Shown: piece after piece, positions 6,392 through 14,546 of the stretch
How the letters are laid out: every line of letters begins with the position of its first letter
Position numbering within the stretch: position 1 is the stretch's first letter
Source: an uncultured Oscillibacter sp.
GTDB taxonomy: Bacteria; Bacillota; Clostridia; Oscillospirales; Oscillospiraceae
Reading direction: 5' to 3'
Assembly (NCBI RefSeq): GCF_910579365.1
Contig: NZ_CAJTUX010000054.1
Location: 1-18,686 of the forward strand
DNA: 18,686 nucleotides
The notes under the pieces: generated by a model
Database searches by the model: none
The model's input: only the letters and a program-made list of their open reading frames with translations
Told to the model about the DNA's origin: nothing
Translations under genes and position numbers: made by a program

Positions 6392-7528
6392 TCAGTCTCC
6401 TTCAAACGCTTTTTTCAAAATGCTCTGCCGCAGAGCTTCCGACTGCCGCAGGGCGGTTTCGATGGTCCGTTCCATCTGTTCGCAAGCGGAGAAACGCTGT
6501 TCGATCCGCTCCAAAATGCGGCTGCCCTCAGCCTCAGAAACGAAAGGAACCTTCACACCGCGGATATCCTCCAGGCCCAAACCGAGCTTTCCCGCACCCC
6601 GTTTGTTTTTCAGCAAATCCGCCTGCCCGAAATCGCTCCTAAAGTACCACGCCATGACTTTGCCCTGAGACGGGTTCCTAAACCGGACTAAGGCGATGTG
6701 CTGGTTGATATACGCCTCTCCCATGTCCTCCCCAACATAGCCGATACTCCCCAAATCCGCCGTAATCGACACCAAAACGTCGCCGGGCAGCAGTCTGGTG
6801 CGGCTCCCTTCCACTCCGGATTTCAAAGAAACGTGCTGCACATGCTCTAAATTTATACGAATGGAGTCTCTCGTCAGATTTCCAATTCGGATAAACTTTG
6901 CCCCGGCTTCGCTGTAATACCGGGCCCATCCTCTGGACCCGCTTGTGACCAGCGACGCCGCTTCCCGAACCGTGCATGCCCGCTCCATCTTAGAAAACGC
7001 CTCTTTCAGCACCGCCTGCCGGTATGCCCTCAGATGCTCTTTTACCGCTTTCAGCCTGGTCTCGGCAGCGTTCAGCTGCGCAAGCTGCCCCTCCAGCCGG
7101 GCCACCGTCCGCTCCTGTTCCGAAGGCGCGGGCACTCTCAGGCGGAGCCCTCTCAGCATTTCCACGTCCAGATGCGGCGTTCCGGTGCCCCTTTTCCGGG
7201 TATTCAGGAGGGAGTATTTGCCCTGGAGAAAATGGAACAAATAAGGACCGCTCAGCCCCTCCGCCGAAATCTTTGCCAGCGTAGAGCCCACATACCCCTT
7301 TACCGCATAGCCGGCCAGCCCGGAACGGGACCCGTCGCATACGATTAAAATGTCCCCCTCCTCACAGGGAACGCACTTTTCCCCGTCCGTATAACGGCGG
7401 ATGTTCCCCGTTTCAAACGCCTCAATGTCCACATACGGCGCGAAGCCGTCCCCACACCGGCAATCCTGCCGGACCGGCTTTCTTCCCTTCTCCAGCTTCA
7501 GAATTGAGCCCAGCTCCACAAGTTCCAA
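6392..7528 (-). CDS. hsdS: Type I restriction-modification specificity subunit
   Basis: This 378-residue protein should recognise a bipartite DNA site for the whole enzyme. It has the usual two target-recognition domains: about residues 5-135, ending in a PHLDVEMLRGLRLRVP segment, and about 185-335, ending in LEDIRGVKVPF. Each is followed by a helical spacer, and the two spacers are related (RAYRQAVLKEAFS near 168-179 and EALRQSILKKAFEG near the C-terminus). I prefer the TTG at 7528 as the start, because AGGGG (7536-7540) is 7 nt upstream and the protein then begins with the usual ELVELGSI. An ATG at 7561, inside hsdR, is the alternative and would add 11 residues. Placement between hsdR and hsdM is less common than R-M-S. 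The recognition sequence cannot be deduced here. Confidence 0.92.
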   Translation of the reverse strand: MELVELGSILKLEKGRKPVRQDCRCGDGFAPYVDIEAFETGNIRRYTDGEKCVPCEEGDILIVCDGSRSGLAGYAVKGYVGSTLAKISAEGLSGPYLFHFLQGKYSLLNTRKRGTGTPHLDVEMLRGLRLRVPAPSEQERTVARLEGQLAQLNAAETRLKAVKEHLRAYRQAVLKEAFSKMERACTVREAASLVTSGSRGWARYYSEAGAKFIRIGNLTRDSIRINLEHVQHVSLKSGVEGSRTRLLPGDVLVSITADLGSIGYVGEDMGEAYINQHIALVRFRNPSQGKVMAWYFRSDFGQADLLKNKRGAGKLGLGLEDIRGVKVPFVSEAEGSRILERIEQRFSACEQMERTIETALRQSEALRQSILKKAFEGD

Positions 7529-7540
7529 AAAAACACCCCT
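7526..7540 (-). promoter_or_regulatory. hsdS initiation region: AGGGG, T7 tract, TTG start
   Basis: On the minus strand AGGGG (7540-7536) lies directly after the hsdR stop codon and 7 nt before a TTG codon (7528-7526). A run of seven T residues (7533-7527) runs into that start codon. This supports coupled, possibly inefficient translation of the specificity subunit relative to hsdR. Confidence 0.5.
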
Positions 7541-7541
7541 A

Positions 7542-10274
7542 TCATGCCACCAGCTCCACATTCAGCTCCAGCAAGAGGCTCTTGTAGTCCTCTCCGAACA
7601 CCTCATAGAACCGGCCCAACCCCCCTTTGCGGTCAAAGGGACTCAGACTCAGGTCCCCGACCTCCATGCTGAGGGAGGCGGCAATATGATCCCGAATCAG
7701 CCGCAGCCAATCCATCTGCTCCTCCGTGAAATGCACCGGCCCGGCGTTGCGGCGGAAGGCCCACTTCTGAAAATTGTGGTTCACCCGCTCCGCAAAGGGG
7801 ACCAATTCGGGGACCAGCCCCAGCTCGTAGCGGATCATCGACACCAGGTCCGCCAGCTGGGCCACCGTGCTCCGCCGGACCTGGCCCGGCGACCGCAGGG
7901 CATAGCAGTCCCACAGCCGCTCCACCGTCATCTGCCGGGCCCGCAGCTTTTCATACAATGCCTTCAGGCCCGCAATGGCCATGGGACGATCCCGATAGCG
8001 CTGGTCGTAGACAATGCCCAGGGCGGTAATTTCGTCCCGGTTCTCCTCAATAAATTCCCGGAACGTCCGGAGAATCTGTTCCACCGACTTCTGCTGGTCT
8101 TTGCCGTAACCGGCGAACAGCACCGTATCAATGTTCACACTGTCAATCAGCTGCTCGTGACCCCGAAGAACTGTCTCGATAAACGTCCGCACCTCCGGAC
8201 GGCAGAAGGGTTCGGCCGCCTCCGCCGCCAGCGCGGCCTGTGCCGCTTCCAGCTGGGCTCCGGACGGCGCGTCTTCCCCGGCGGCCGCCCGCGCGCGTTC
8301 CTCGATCGCGTCCTCGTCAAAAGCGTCCAACAGGCGCTGAGCCACCGTTCCGGCGGAGACGCCCGCGACCTCTGCGAAACGCTCCCGCTCCTCCCGCGTC
8401 ATGCGGCTGTTCAGACGAACGACGCGATTCGCCAGAGAGGTCAGCGTATCCTCGTCCCTGGCCCCCATCGCCACATACATCATCAAGCTCTTTAAATTGA
8501 CGGACGGCTTTCGCTCCAGGCAACGAGTATCCGTCTTCTGGGACCTGGTAACGCCCACGGCGTCAATAATGACGAAATGATCCTTATTCTCCTGGGCGGA
8601 GGGCGTCACCTTTTTCAGCTCGTCCTTTTCCATGGAGCGGGTTCCCCGGCCCTTCATCTGCTCGAAGTAGCTGCGGCTGCGGACGTCCCGCATGAAAATC
8701 AGGCACTCAATGGGCTTGACGTCGGTGCCCGTGGCAATCATATCCACGGTTACCGCAATCCGGGGGTAGTAATCGCTGCGGAAATCCCGCAGAGCCTCCT
8801 CCGGCTTGTCCGCGGAGTAAGTAATCTTTCTGCAAAACCGGTTTCCCTCGCCAAACTCCTCCCGGACGATCTGAATAATGTCGTCCGCATGGCTGTCCTT
8901 TTTGGCGAAAATCAGAGTCTTGGGAACCTCCCGGCGGCCGGGAAACAGTCTGGTATAGAGCTGTTCCCGGAAGGCGCGGATGACCGCCCGGATCTGGCTT
9001 GGGTTCACAATGTCCCTGTCCAGCCTGGAGGGCGTATAGTCCACATCCTCGTCCATCTGCTTCCAGCGTTTTTCCCGGGACAAGCGGTTCCGGTATTCAA
9101 TGAGCTGCTTCATAATGTGGGCGCCTCTCGTGCCCACTTCGGTCTCAATCAGGAAGATATCCTCCCCCACGCTGACGCCGTCGGTAATGGCCTGCTCCCT
9201 GGAGTATTCGCTGACCACGTGGGAGTCGAAAAAGCCGAAGGTCCGCTTGTCCGGGGTGGCGGTCAGGCCAATGATGAACGCGTCGAAGTATTCCAGCACC
9301 TGCTTCCAGACGTTATAAATGGAGCGGTGGCACTCATCCACGATGATGCAGTCAAAAAACTCCGGGGGGTACTGCTCGTTATAGACCACTTCTCTGGGCG
9401 TTTTGCCGGCGGCGCTTTCCTCCAGCGGCGCCTCCTCGGCGGACTCCTCCAGCTCCTCCCCCCTGAGGATGGAATACATGCGCTGAATGGTGCTGATATA
9501 AACCTGCGCGTCATCCGGCATCCAGGAGCTTCTGAGCCGGTGGATACCGTAAATGCTGGACAGGGGACGGGGATCGTCGCCCGGCGTGTAAGCCATAAAC
9601 TCCCGTTCCGCCTGGGCCCCCAGACTCCGCGTGTCCACCAGGAACAAAATCCGGTTCATCTTCCCGAATTTGATCAGGCGGTAAGCCTCCGTAATGGCCG
9701 TAAACGTCTTCCCCGCGCCGGTGGCCATCTGCACCAGCGCCTTTGGCCAGTTCTCCGCAAACGAGGCGTCCAGATTCCGCAGCGCCATCCTCTGACAGTC
9801 CCGAAGGCCGGTCTCGTCCAGAGGGGGGAGCCTTTTCAGATTGTTGCGGAGCGTATCGGGCTGGGCGAGAAGCGCCTGAAGCGTCTCCGGGCGGTGGAAG
9901 GAGAACACCGTTCGGGAGCGGCATTTCTGGTCTCCATAATCCGTAAACCGGGTCAGCTTGTCCGTCGCCTCGTAGGCAAAGCGAATCTGGTATTCCTGCC
10001 TCACCCACTTGAAGGAGCTCCCCGCGTAGCGGGCGGACTGGGTTTCCGCGCTGGTGATCTTCTCCCCGGCCTCGGAACGCTTTGCCTCAATCACGCCCAC
10101 AGGCCGCCCCTGCACAAACAGGGCGTAGTCCACTTCTCCCGTACTGGTGGGATACTCCCGCACGGCGACGCCCAGGGCCGCCCCGGGATTGACCTCCTGC
10201 AGGTCCTGCACCACCCATCCGGACTGCGTCAGCTTCTGGTCGATTTCCAGACGCGCCTTTTCCTCCGGTGACAT
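7542..10274 (-). CDS. hsdR: Type I restriction endonuclease/translocase subunit
   Basis: This 910-residue ATP-driven DNA translocase and nuclease is the motor of the restriction complex. Near the N-terminus is a PD-(D/E)xK nuclease core with D49 (GEVDY) and E63-A-K65 (VIEAKR). The helicase part shows Walker A MATGAGKT (183-190), DECH (313-316), TATPDKR (338-344), a TGTDVK segment and QMKGRGTR (motif VI). The C-terminal third resembles the EcoEI-type HsdR C-terminal domain that contacts the methylase complex. GGAGG (10283-10287) lies 8 nt before the chosen ATG; an out-of-frame ATG 4 nt upstream is ignored. It is first in the operon and is followed directly by hsdS. All key motifs are intact, so the system should restrict unmethylated incoming DNA. 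Confidence 0.95.
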   Translation of the reverse strand: MSPEEKARLEIDQKLTQSGWVVQDLQEVNPGAALGVAVREYPTSTGEVDYALFVQGRPVGVIEAKRSEAGEKITSAETQSARYAGSSFKWVRQEYQIRFAYEATDKLTRFTDYGDQKCRSRTVFSFHRPETLQALLAQPDTLRNNLKRLPPLDETGLRDCQRMALRNLDASFAENWPKALVQMATGAGKTFTAITEAYRLIKFGKMNRILFLVDTRSLGAQAEREFMAYTPGDDPRPLSSIYGIHRLRSSWMPDDAQVYISTIQRMYSILRGEELEESAEEAPLEESAAGKTPREVVYNEQYPPEFFDCIIVDECHRSIYNVWKQVLEYFDAFIIGLTATPDKRTFGFFDSHVVSEYSREQAITDGVSVGEDIFLIETEVGTRGAHIMKQLIEYRNRLSREKRWKQMDEDVDYTPSRLDRDIVNPSQIRAVIRAFREQLYTRLFPGRREVPKTLIFAKKDSHADDIIQIVREEFGEGNRFCRKITYSADKPEEALRDFRSDYYPRIAVTVDMIATGTDVKPIECLIFMRDVRSRSYFEQMKGRGTRSMEKDELKKVTPSAQENKDHFVIIDAVGVTRSQKTDTRCLERKPSVNLKSLMMYVAMGARDEDTLTSLANRVVRLNSRMTREERERFAEVAGVSAGTVAQRLLDAFDEDAIEERARAAAGEDAPSGAQLEAAQAALAAEAAEPFCRPEVRTFIETVLRGHEQLIDSVNIDTVLFAGYGKDQQKSVEQILRTFREFIEENRDEITALGIVYDQRYRDRPMAIAGLKALYEKLRARQMTVERLWDCYALRSPGQVRRSTVAQLADLVSMIRYELGLVPELVPFAERVNHNFQKWAFRRNAGPVHFTEEQMDWLRLIRDHIAASLSMEVGDLSLSPFDRKGGLGRFYEVFGEDYKSLLLELNVELVA

Positions 10275-10323
10275 CCATGCTCCCTCCTATCTTAAAAATC
10301 ATCCCACAGCATTTCCAGCTTTC

Positions 10324-10352
10324 AGTATACCGCAACGATCTCCAAACCGCAA
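10324..10352 (-). promoter_or_regulatory. Promoter of the hsdR-hsdS-hsdM operon
   Basis: Minus-strand TTGCGG (10352-10347) and TATACT (10329-10324) are exactly 17 nt apart. The -35 box begins 10 bp downstream of the SulP gene stop codon, so the restriction operon has its own start. No obvious operator or controller gene accompanies it. The predicted leader is about 45 nt. Confidence 0.65.
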
Positions 10353-10362
10353 GAGGAGGACA

Positions 10363-12009
10363 TCACAGGACCGCCATCTCCGAAGCTCGAACCAGGGCCG
10401 CGTCGATGTTGGGCGCGAAGTTCTCCTCCCCTACCTGCTCGTACATGCCGGATTTCCGGAATACGGACAAGGGCTGCTGGTTGACGTGGGAGAAAATCAC
10501 CCGTATCCCCTTGTCCCGGCACTCCTCATAGAGCCGCCGGAGGCTGTTCAGAGCGGTGATGTCCATGGCGGGCACAGCGCGCATCCGGAGAATCAGCACG
10601 GACCGTCCGGTGTTCCGCTCCATGTGGGGAATCTTGTCTGCCGCGCCAAAGAACATAGGCCCGCTGATTTCATAGACCATTACATGGGCGGGCACGGGCT
10701 TCAGGCGGCTCTCGCCGTCCTTCCCGGCCTCGGTATCCTCGATGTACTCCCACTCTTTCACCACGGCCACATCCGCCATGCGCTTCATAAACAGCAGACA
10801 GGCCAGAGACAGGCCCACCACAATGGCGACTACCAGGTCGAAAACCACCGTCAGCAGAAACGTCACCACCAGGACGGCCACGTCGCTCTTGGGCGAACGC
10901 TTCATCACCTTCACCACCGTCCGCCAGCCGCTCATATTGTAGGCCACCTGGAACAAAATGGCGGCGATGCAGGGCATGGGGATCAGAGCGGCGTAGGGCA
11001 TCAGCAGCACCAGCACCAGCAGCAGCACCGCCGCGTGCACCATGCCCGCCACAGGGGACCGCCCTCCGTTTTTGATATTCGCCGCCGTCCGGGCGATGGC
11101 TCCGGTCGCCGGGATACCCCCGAACAGGGCCGAGGCGGCGTTTCCAACCCCCTGCGCCACCAGCTCCATGTTGGAGTTGTGCCGGGCTCCTATCATCTCG
11201 TCGGCCACCACGGCGGAGAGAAGCGACTCGATGGCCGCCAGCACGGCGATGGTGAAGGCGTCCGGCAGCACCGCCGCCACCGTATCGTAGGACAGGGCGG
11301 GCAGGGTAAACTCCGGCAGGGCGCTGGAGATGGTATAGAGGTCCCCGATGGTGTTCACCGGCAGGGCCAGCAGCTTTACCGCCGCCGCAGTCACCACCAC
11401 GGCGATGAGCGAGGCGGGAATCTTCTGGAACAGCCTGGGCCAAAAAATCAGCACCGCCAGGGCCAGACAGCCCACGCCCACGGCGGCTCCATTTACCGTG
11501 GAGAAGCGGCGAAGGGCCTCCTCCAGTTTCTCCATGGTCTCCACCGGGGCGTTTTCAAAGGTCAGGCCAAAGAAATCTTTCAGCTGGCCAATGAGAATGG
11601 TGACGGCAATGCCCGCCGTGAAGCCGGTGGTGATGGTATAGGGAATAAATTTGATCATGCTGCCCATCCGCAGAACGCCCATCAGAATCAGCATGACGCC
11701 CGCCAGAATGGTGGCGGTGGCCAGACCCTCCATGCCGCTCCGGGCCACAATGCCCGCCACGATCGTGGCAAAGGCAGCGGTGGGACCGGCAATCTGGACC
11801 TTGCTCCCGCCCAGGGCGGAGATCAGAAATCCCGCCACAATCGCGGTATACAGCCCCTGCTCCGGGGACACGCCGGAGGCCAGTGCCAGCGCGATGGACA
11901 GCGGCAGGGCGATAATGGCCACAATGACGCCGGCGGTCAGATCCTGGAGGAAGTCCTTCCTGGAATAATGCTTGAGGGAATGAAGCAGCTGGGGGGTCAA
12001 TTCTTTCAT
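10363..12009 (-). CDS. SulP/SLC26 family inorganic anion transporter with STAS domain
   Basis: This 548-residue inner-membrane transporter should carry an inorganic anion such as sulfate, bicarbonate or a similar ion, by proton or sodium symport or by exchange. The N-terminal KDFLQDLTAGVIVAIIALPLSIA and QIAGPTAAF segments are typical SulP signatures. Repeated hydrophobic segments run to about residue 405. Residues about 439-540 form a C-terminal cytoplasmic STAS domain, including the MDITALN loop that is commonly a regulatory serine/threonine site. The ATG at 12009 was chosen because AAGGAG (12018-12023) lies 8 nt upstream; an extension to 12117 lacks a ribosome site and starts with non-membrane, unconserved sequence. 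The gene stands alone between the restriction operon and a divergent radical SAM gene. The substrate is unknown. Confidence 0.92.
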   Translation of the reverse strand: MKELTPQLLHSLKHYSRKDFLQDLTAGVIVAIIALPLSIALALASGVSPEQGLYTAIVAGFLISALGGSKVQIAGPTAAFATIVAGIVARSGMEGLATATILAGVMLILMGVLRMGSMIKFIPYTITTGFTAGIAVTILIGQLKDFFGLTFENAPVETMEKLEEALRRFSTVNGAAVGVGCLALAVLIFWPRLFQKIPASLIAVVVTAAAVKLLALPVNTIGDLYTISSALPEFTLPALSYDTVAAVLPDAFTIAVLAAIESLLSAVVADEMIGARHNSNMELVAQGVGNAASALFGGIPATGAIARTAANIKNGGRSPVAGMVHAAVLLLVLVLLMPYAALIPMPCIAAILFQVAYNMSGWRTVVKVMKRSPKSDVAVLVVTFLLTVVFDLVVAIVVGLSLACLLFMKRMADVAVVKEWEYIEDTEAGKDGESRLKPVPAHVMVYEISGPMFFGAADKIPHMERNTGRSVLILRMRAVPAMDITALNSLRRLYEECRDKGIRVIFSHVNQQPLSVFRKSGMYEQVGEENFAPNIDAALVRASEMAVL

Positions 12010-12055
12010 ATGCGTCTCTCCTTCTTTGGACTTGGGCATCGCATTCCTCTTACAC

Positions 12056-12084
12056 AGCATATCACAAGACCCCCGGCAAAACAA
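12056..12084 (-). promoter_or_regulatory. Possible promoter of the SulP gene
   Basis: Minus-strand TTGTTT (12084-12079) and TATGCT (12061-12056) are 17 nt apart, with a TGA extended -10 element directly before the -10 box. Both boxes are imperfect, so this is only a moderate call. Confidence 0.4.
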
Positions 12085-12190
12085 TAGCATTTGGAAAAGG
12101 CCGGAATCCCCTTTCATCCGCCTCGGGGCCGCAGGCCCATAACGGGGACCTTCTCTTCCGAAGAGTTTCCTCCCTTTTTGACAAACCGGG

Positions 12191-12219
12191 TTGACTTTGT
12201 CCGGCCAACTTCGTACAAT
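12191..12219 (+). promoter_or_regulatory. Promoter of the SPL-family radical SAM gene
   Basis: TTGACT (12191-12196) and TACAAT (12214-12219) are exactly 17 nt apart and both are near consensus for the vegetative sigma factor. The predicted start is near 12226, giving a leader of about 45 nt. No sporulation-sigma type promoter was evident. Confidence 0.7.
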
Positions 12220-12236
12220 GACCTGTAAGAATCATC

Positions 12237-12255
12237 GGTTCCCCGCCCGGGAACC
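12237..12255 (+). promoter_or_regulatory. Leader hairpin before the radical SAM gene
   Basis: GGTTCCC (12237-12243) and GGGAACC (12249-12255) form a 7-bp perfect stem with a 5-nt loop. It ends 3 nt before the ribosome site GGGAG (12259-12263). It could act as a DNA operator or modulate translation, because the stem sits just upstream of the ribosome binding site. Confidence 0.4.
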
Positions 12256-12270
12256 GCCGGGAGCAGACAG

Positions 12271-13158
12271 ATGGAATACATTTCCGCCAAATCCATTGTG
12301 AACCGCACCAAGGACCCCAGCTGGTTCGGCACGGATTACAACATGAATATTTACCGGGGCTGTCCCCACGGCTGTATCTACTGCGACAGCCGCAGCGACT
12401 GCTACCACACGCCGCAGTTTGACCAGGTAAAGGCAAAAGCGGACGCCCTGCGCATCATCCGGGACGATCTGGAACGCAAGGTCAAACCGGGCGTGGTGGG
12501 CACCGGGTCCATGAGCGACCCGTACAATCCCTTTGAAGAGACGCTGCTGCTCACCCGGCACGCGCTGACCTTGCTGGAGGCCTACGGCTTTGGAACGGCC
12601 ATCGCCACTAAGAGCGATCTTATCCTCCGGGACGTGGATGTACTCACCTCCATCAACCGGACCATGCCGACCATCTGCAAAGTCACCATCACCACCTGCG
12701 ACGACGGGCTTGCCGCCAAGGTGGAGCCCCGTGCCCCCTCCCCCTCCCGCCGGCTGGCGGCGGTGGAACGGCTGAGCGCCGCCGGATTGTTCACGGGCAT
12801 CTTGATGATGCCGGTCCTTCCGTTTCTGGAGGACCATGCGGACAACATCCGCGCCATTGTGGAGCGGGCCGCAGACGCCGGAGCGCGGTTCATCTATCCC
12901 GCTATGGGAATGACCTGCCGCCCGGGACAGCGGGAGTATTTCTACCGTCAGCTGGACACGCGCTTTCCCGGTCAGGGCCTGACGGAGCGCTACCAGCGCC
13001 GGTACGGCACGCGCTATCAATGCGTCAGCCCCAAAGCCCGGGCGCTGTGGGAGGTGTTCCAAGAGGAATGCGCCCGCCGGGGGCTGCTGTATTCCATGAG
13101 CCGCATTGTCGCGGCCTCCCGCCGCGGACACGAGAGCGATCAGCTCAGCTTGCTTTAA
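12271..13158 (+). CDS. SPL-family radical SAM protein (spore photoproduct lyase-like)
   Basis: This 295-residue cytoplasmic iron-sulfur enzyme has the radical SAM cluster motif C31-x3-C35-x2-C38 in RGCPHGCIYC. It then follows the spore-photoproduct-lyase-like pattern with GTGSMSDPYNPFEE, a TKSDLILRD segment and a C-terminal helical end. Spore photoproduct lyase repairs a UV thymine lesion in germinating spores. Many SPL-like proteins in Clostridia and actinobacteria, however, have no proven role, and this one is shorter than true SplB (about 340 residues). GGGAG lies 7 nt before the ATG. It is transcribed alone from a vegetative-type promoter, divergent from the SulP gene. I am sure of the superfamily and unsure of the reaction; a further cysteine in MTCRPG, near residue 215, is a candidate for a catalytic thiol. 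Confidence 0.85.
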   Translation: MEYISAKSIVNRTKDPSWFGTDYNMNIYRGCPHGCIYCDSRSDCYHTPQFDQVKAKADALRIIRDDLERKVKPGVVGTGSMSDPYNPFEETLLLTRHALTLLEAYGFGTAIATKSDLILRDVDVLTSINRTMPTICKVTITTCDDGLAAKVEPRAPSPSRRLAAVERLSAAGLFTGILMMPVLPFLEDHADNIRAIVERAADAGARFIYPAMGMTCRPGQREYFYRQLDTRFPGQGLTERYQRRYGTRYQCVSPKARALWEVFQEECARRGLLYSMSRIVAASRRGHESDQLSLL

Positions 13159-13227
13159 AGCCGCGCACCCCGCCAAAGCACGTGGAACCCCGGCGGCAAA
13201 AAACCGGAAACTGCGGATAAAGCAGGC

Positions 13228-13255
13228 TTGAAACGCGCAGAATTTGTGATATAAT
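13228..13255 (+). promoter_or_regulatory. Promoter of the GH25 gene
   Basis: TTGAAA (13228-13233) and a consensus TATAAT (13250-13255) are 16 nt apart, with TGA forming an extended -10 element. The GH25 gene therefore appears independent of the preceding radical SAM gene, which ends about 70 nt upstream without a recognisable terminator. Confidence 0.72.
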
Positions 13256-13288
13256 AGAGAAAATTGTCGAATTGTGGAGGAAACCACT

Positions 13289-14257
13289 ATGAGAGACGGT
13301 CTGTCCGGATTGGACCTGAAGGAACAGGAAACGGCTGGCCGCCCGCCCAGAGAGACGCGGCCGCCTGACTCTCAGCGGCCGCCGTCCCCCCACTCCAGGC
13401 GGCGGTCTCATTCGATGGACCTGAGCGTTTTGTCCCTGGTAATCTCCGCCATTGCGCTGATCGCCGCCGCAGCGGCGCTGCTTCTGGTCCTGCGGAAGGA
13501 CGAGGAGCCGGAGGCGCCCCCTGAAATCCAGGAGCCGGTCACCTTCCGTTTCGGCGACATGGTGTTGGAGCCGCTGGAGGGAATGCCCCTCAATCCCTAC
13601 AATAAGGACGCCTTCTCCGTGGACGCCAACGGTCGGGTCTCATACGAGCAGCATGGCCGGCAGGCCAAAGCCGGTATCGACGTGTCCACCCATCAAAAGG
13701 ACATCGACTGGCCGGCGGTGGCGGCGGACGGCATCGACTTTGCCATCCTCCGGCTGGGCCACCGGGGCTACTCCCAGGGCGGCCTGTTCCTGGACGAGAC
13801 CTTCGAGCGGAACCTCCAGGGGGCGCTGAGCGCCGGGCTGGAGGTCGGCGTCTATTTCTTCTCCCAGGCCGTCAACCCCGAAGAGGCGGAGGAGGAGGCC
13901 GGCTATGTTTTAGAGGTCCTAAACGGACAGAGCCTCACGTTCCCCGTGGCCTTTGACTGGGAGCCCATCACCGGGGACGAGGCCCGCACCGACGGTCTGG
14001 ACGGAGCGATGATGACCCGCTGTGCCGCCGCCTTCTGCAAGCGGATTGAAGATGCGGGCTACCGCCCGGCAGTCTACTTCAACCAGACCCAAGGCTATCT
14101 CCGCTATGACCTGCGGCAGTTGACGGACTATACGCTATGGCTGGCAGAGTATGACACCGTTCCGGATTTCTACTACCACTTTGATCTGTGGCAATACTCC
14201 CACACCGGACGGGTGGACGGCATTCAGGGGGATGTTGATCTGGATTTAGCCTTTTAA
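13289..14257 (+). CDS. Membrane-anchored GH25 (Chalaropsis-type) muramidase
   Basis: This 322-residue protein should cut the beta-1,4 bond between N-acetylmuramic acid and N-acetylglucosamine in peptidoglycan. Residues 1-43 are polar and rich in proline and arginine. Residues about 46-68 form a single membrane segment, followed by an acidic linker, so it looks like a signal-anchored protein with the enzyme outside. The GH25 domain runs from about 127 to the end, with GIDVS (D131), FPVAFDWEP (D223 and E225, the catalytic DxE), LWLAEY and LWQYS. The ATG at 13289 has GGAGG (13276-13280) 8 nt upstream; the GTG at 13274 overlaps that ribosome site and is rejected. Likely roles are cell-wall remodelling, division or spore development. 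No phage genes surround it, so an endolysin role is unlikely. Confidence 0.9.
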   Translation: MRDGLSGLDLKEQETAGRPPRETRPPDSQRPPSPHSRRRSHSMDLSVLSLVISAIALIAAAAALLLVLRKDEEPEAPPEIQEPVTFRFGDMVLEPLEGMPLNPYNKDAFSVDANGRVSYEQHGRQAKAGIDVSTHQKDIDWPAVAADGIDFAILRLGHRGYSQGGLFLDETFERNLQGALSAGLEVGVYFFSQAVNPEEAEEEAGYVLEVLNGQSLTFPVAFDWEPITGDEARTDGLDGAMMTRCAAAFCKRIEDAGYRPAVYFNQTQGYLRYDLRQLTDYTLWLAEYDTVPDFYYHFDLWQYSHTGRVDGIQGDVDLDLAF

Positions 14258-14333
14258 GCAGAACAAATCCAAACACGAACGGGAGCGGCATGCGGCGTCC
14301 GGCTCCTCCGCAGGGCTCCATGATGCTTTGAAA

Positions 14334-14376
14334 AAAGAGGTCAATGGTCTGAAAGCCTCAGATCATTGACCTCTTT
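14334..14376. terminator. Bidirectional terminator after the GH25 gene
   Basis: A 19-bp stem with one G-T pair (14334-14352 with 14358-14376) has a 5-nt loop, AAGCC. The minus-strand side ends in six T residues and the plus-strand side in CTTTATT. It can stop both the GH25 transcript and read-through from the ABC operon. From 14377 to 14546 I see no gene; the open frames there are arginine- and serine-rich and lack ribosome sites. Confidence 0.85.
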
Positions 14377-14546
14377 ATTCTGGCAAAACCGGCGCCGGAC
14401 AGCGGACCCGTCAGATGCCGCTTCCACGCGCTCCGGCTTCTCTGCCGCCGCTTCACCGATGGACCCGTACGCTCTTTGCGGACAGAGCTCCCGGGAAGCG
14501 GCGAAGTTTCCGGCGGCTCAAACGATCCGCATGGTTTTATAGTCAA

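Noticed and set aside
8577..10271. 564-codon plus-strand open frame opposite hsdR
   Set aside because: Antisense shadow of hsdR. No motif, signal or ribosome site supports it.
10363..12009. SulP transporter considered as part of the restriction island
   Set aside because: It has its own probable promoter and ribosome site, and the hsd promoter starts after its stop. Co-orientation alone does not support a functional link.
10147..12087. 646-codon plus-strand open frame across hsdR and SulP
   Set aside because: Antisense shadow spanning two well-supported minus-strand genes; its His/Gly/Gln-rich translation has no domain.
12232..13287. 351-codon minus-strand open frame opposite the radical SAM gene
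   Set aside because: The plus-strand gene carries the CxxxCxxC cluster motif, promoter and ribosome site; the opposite frame has none of these.
14358..14546. Small minus-strand open frame in the gap after the ABC operon
   Set aside because: The translation is Arg/Ser/Pro-rich without a domain, there is no ribosome site, and its end overlaps the bidirectional terminator.
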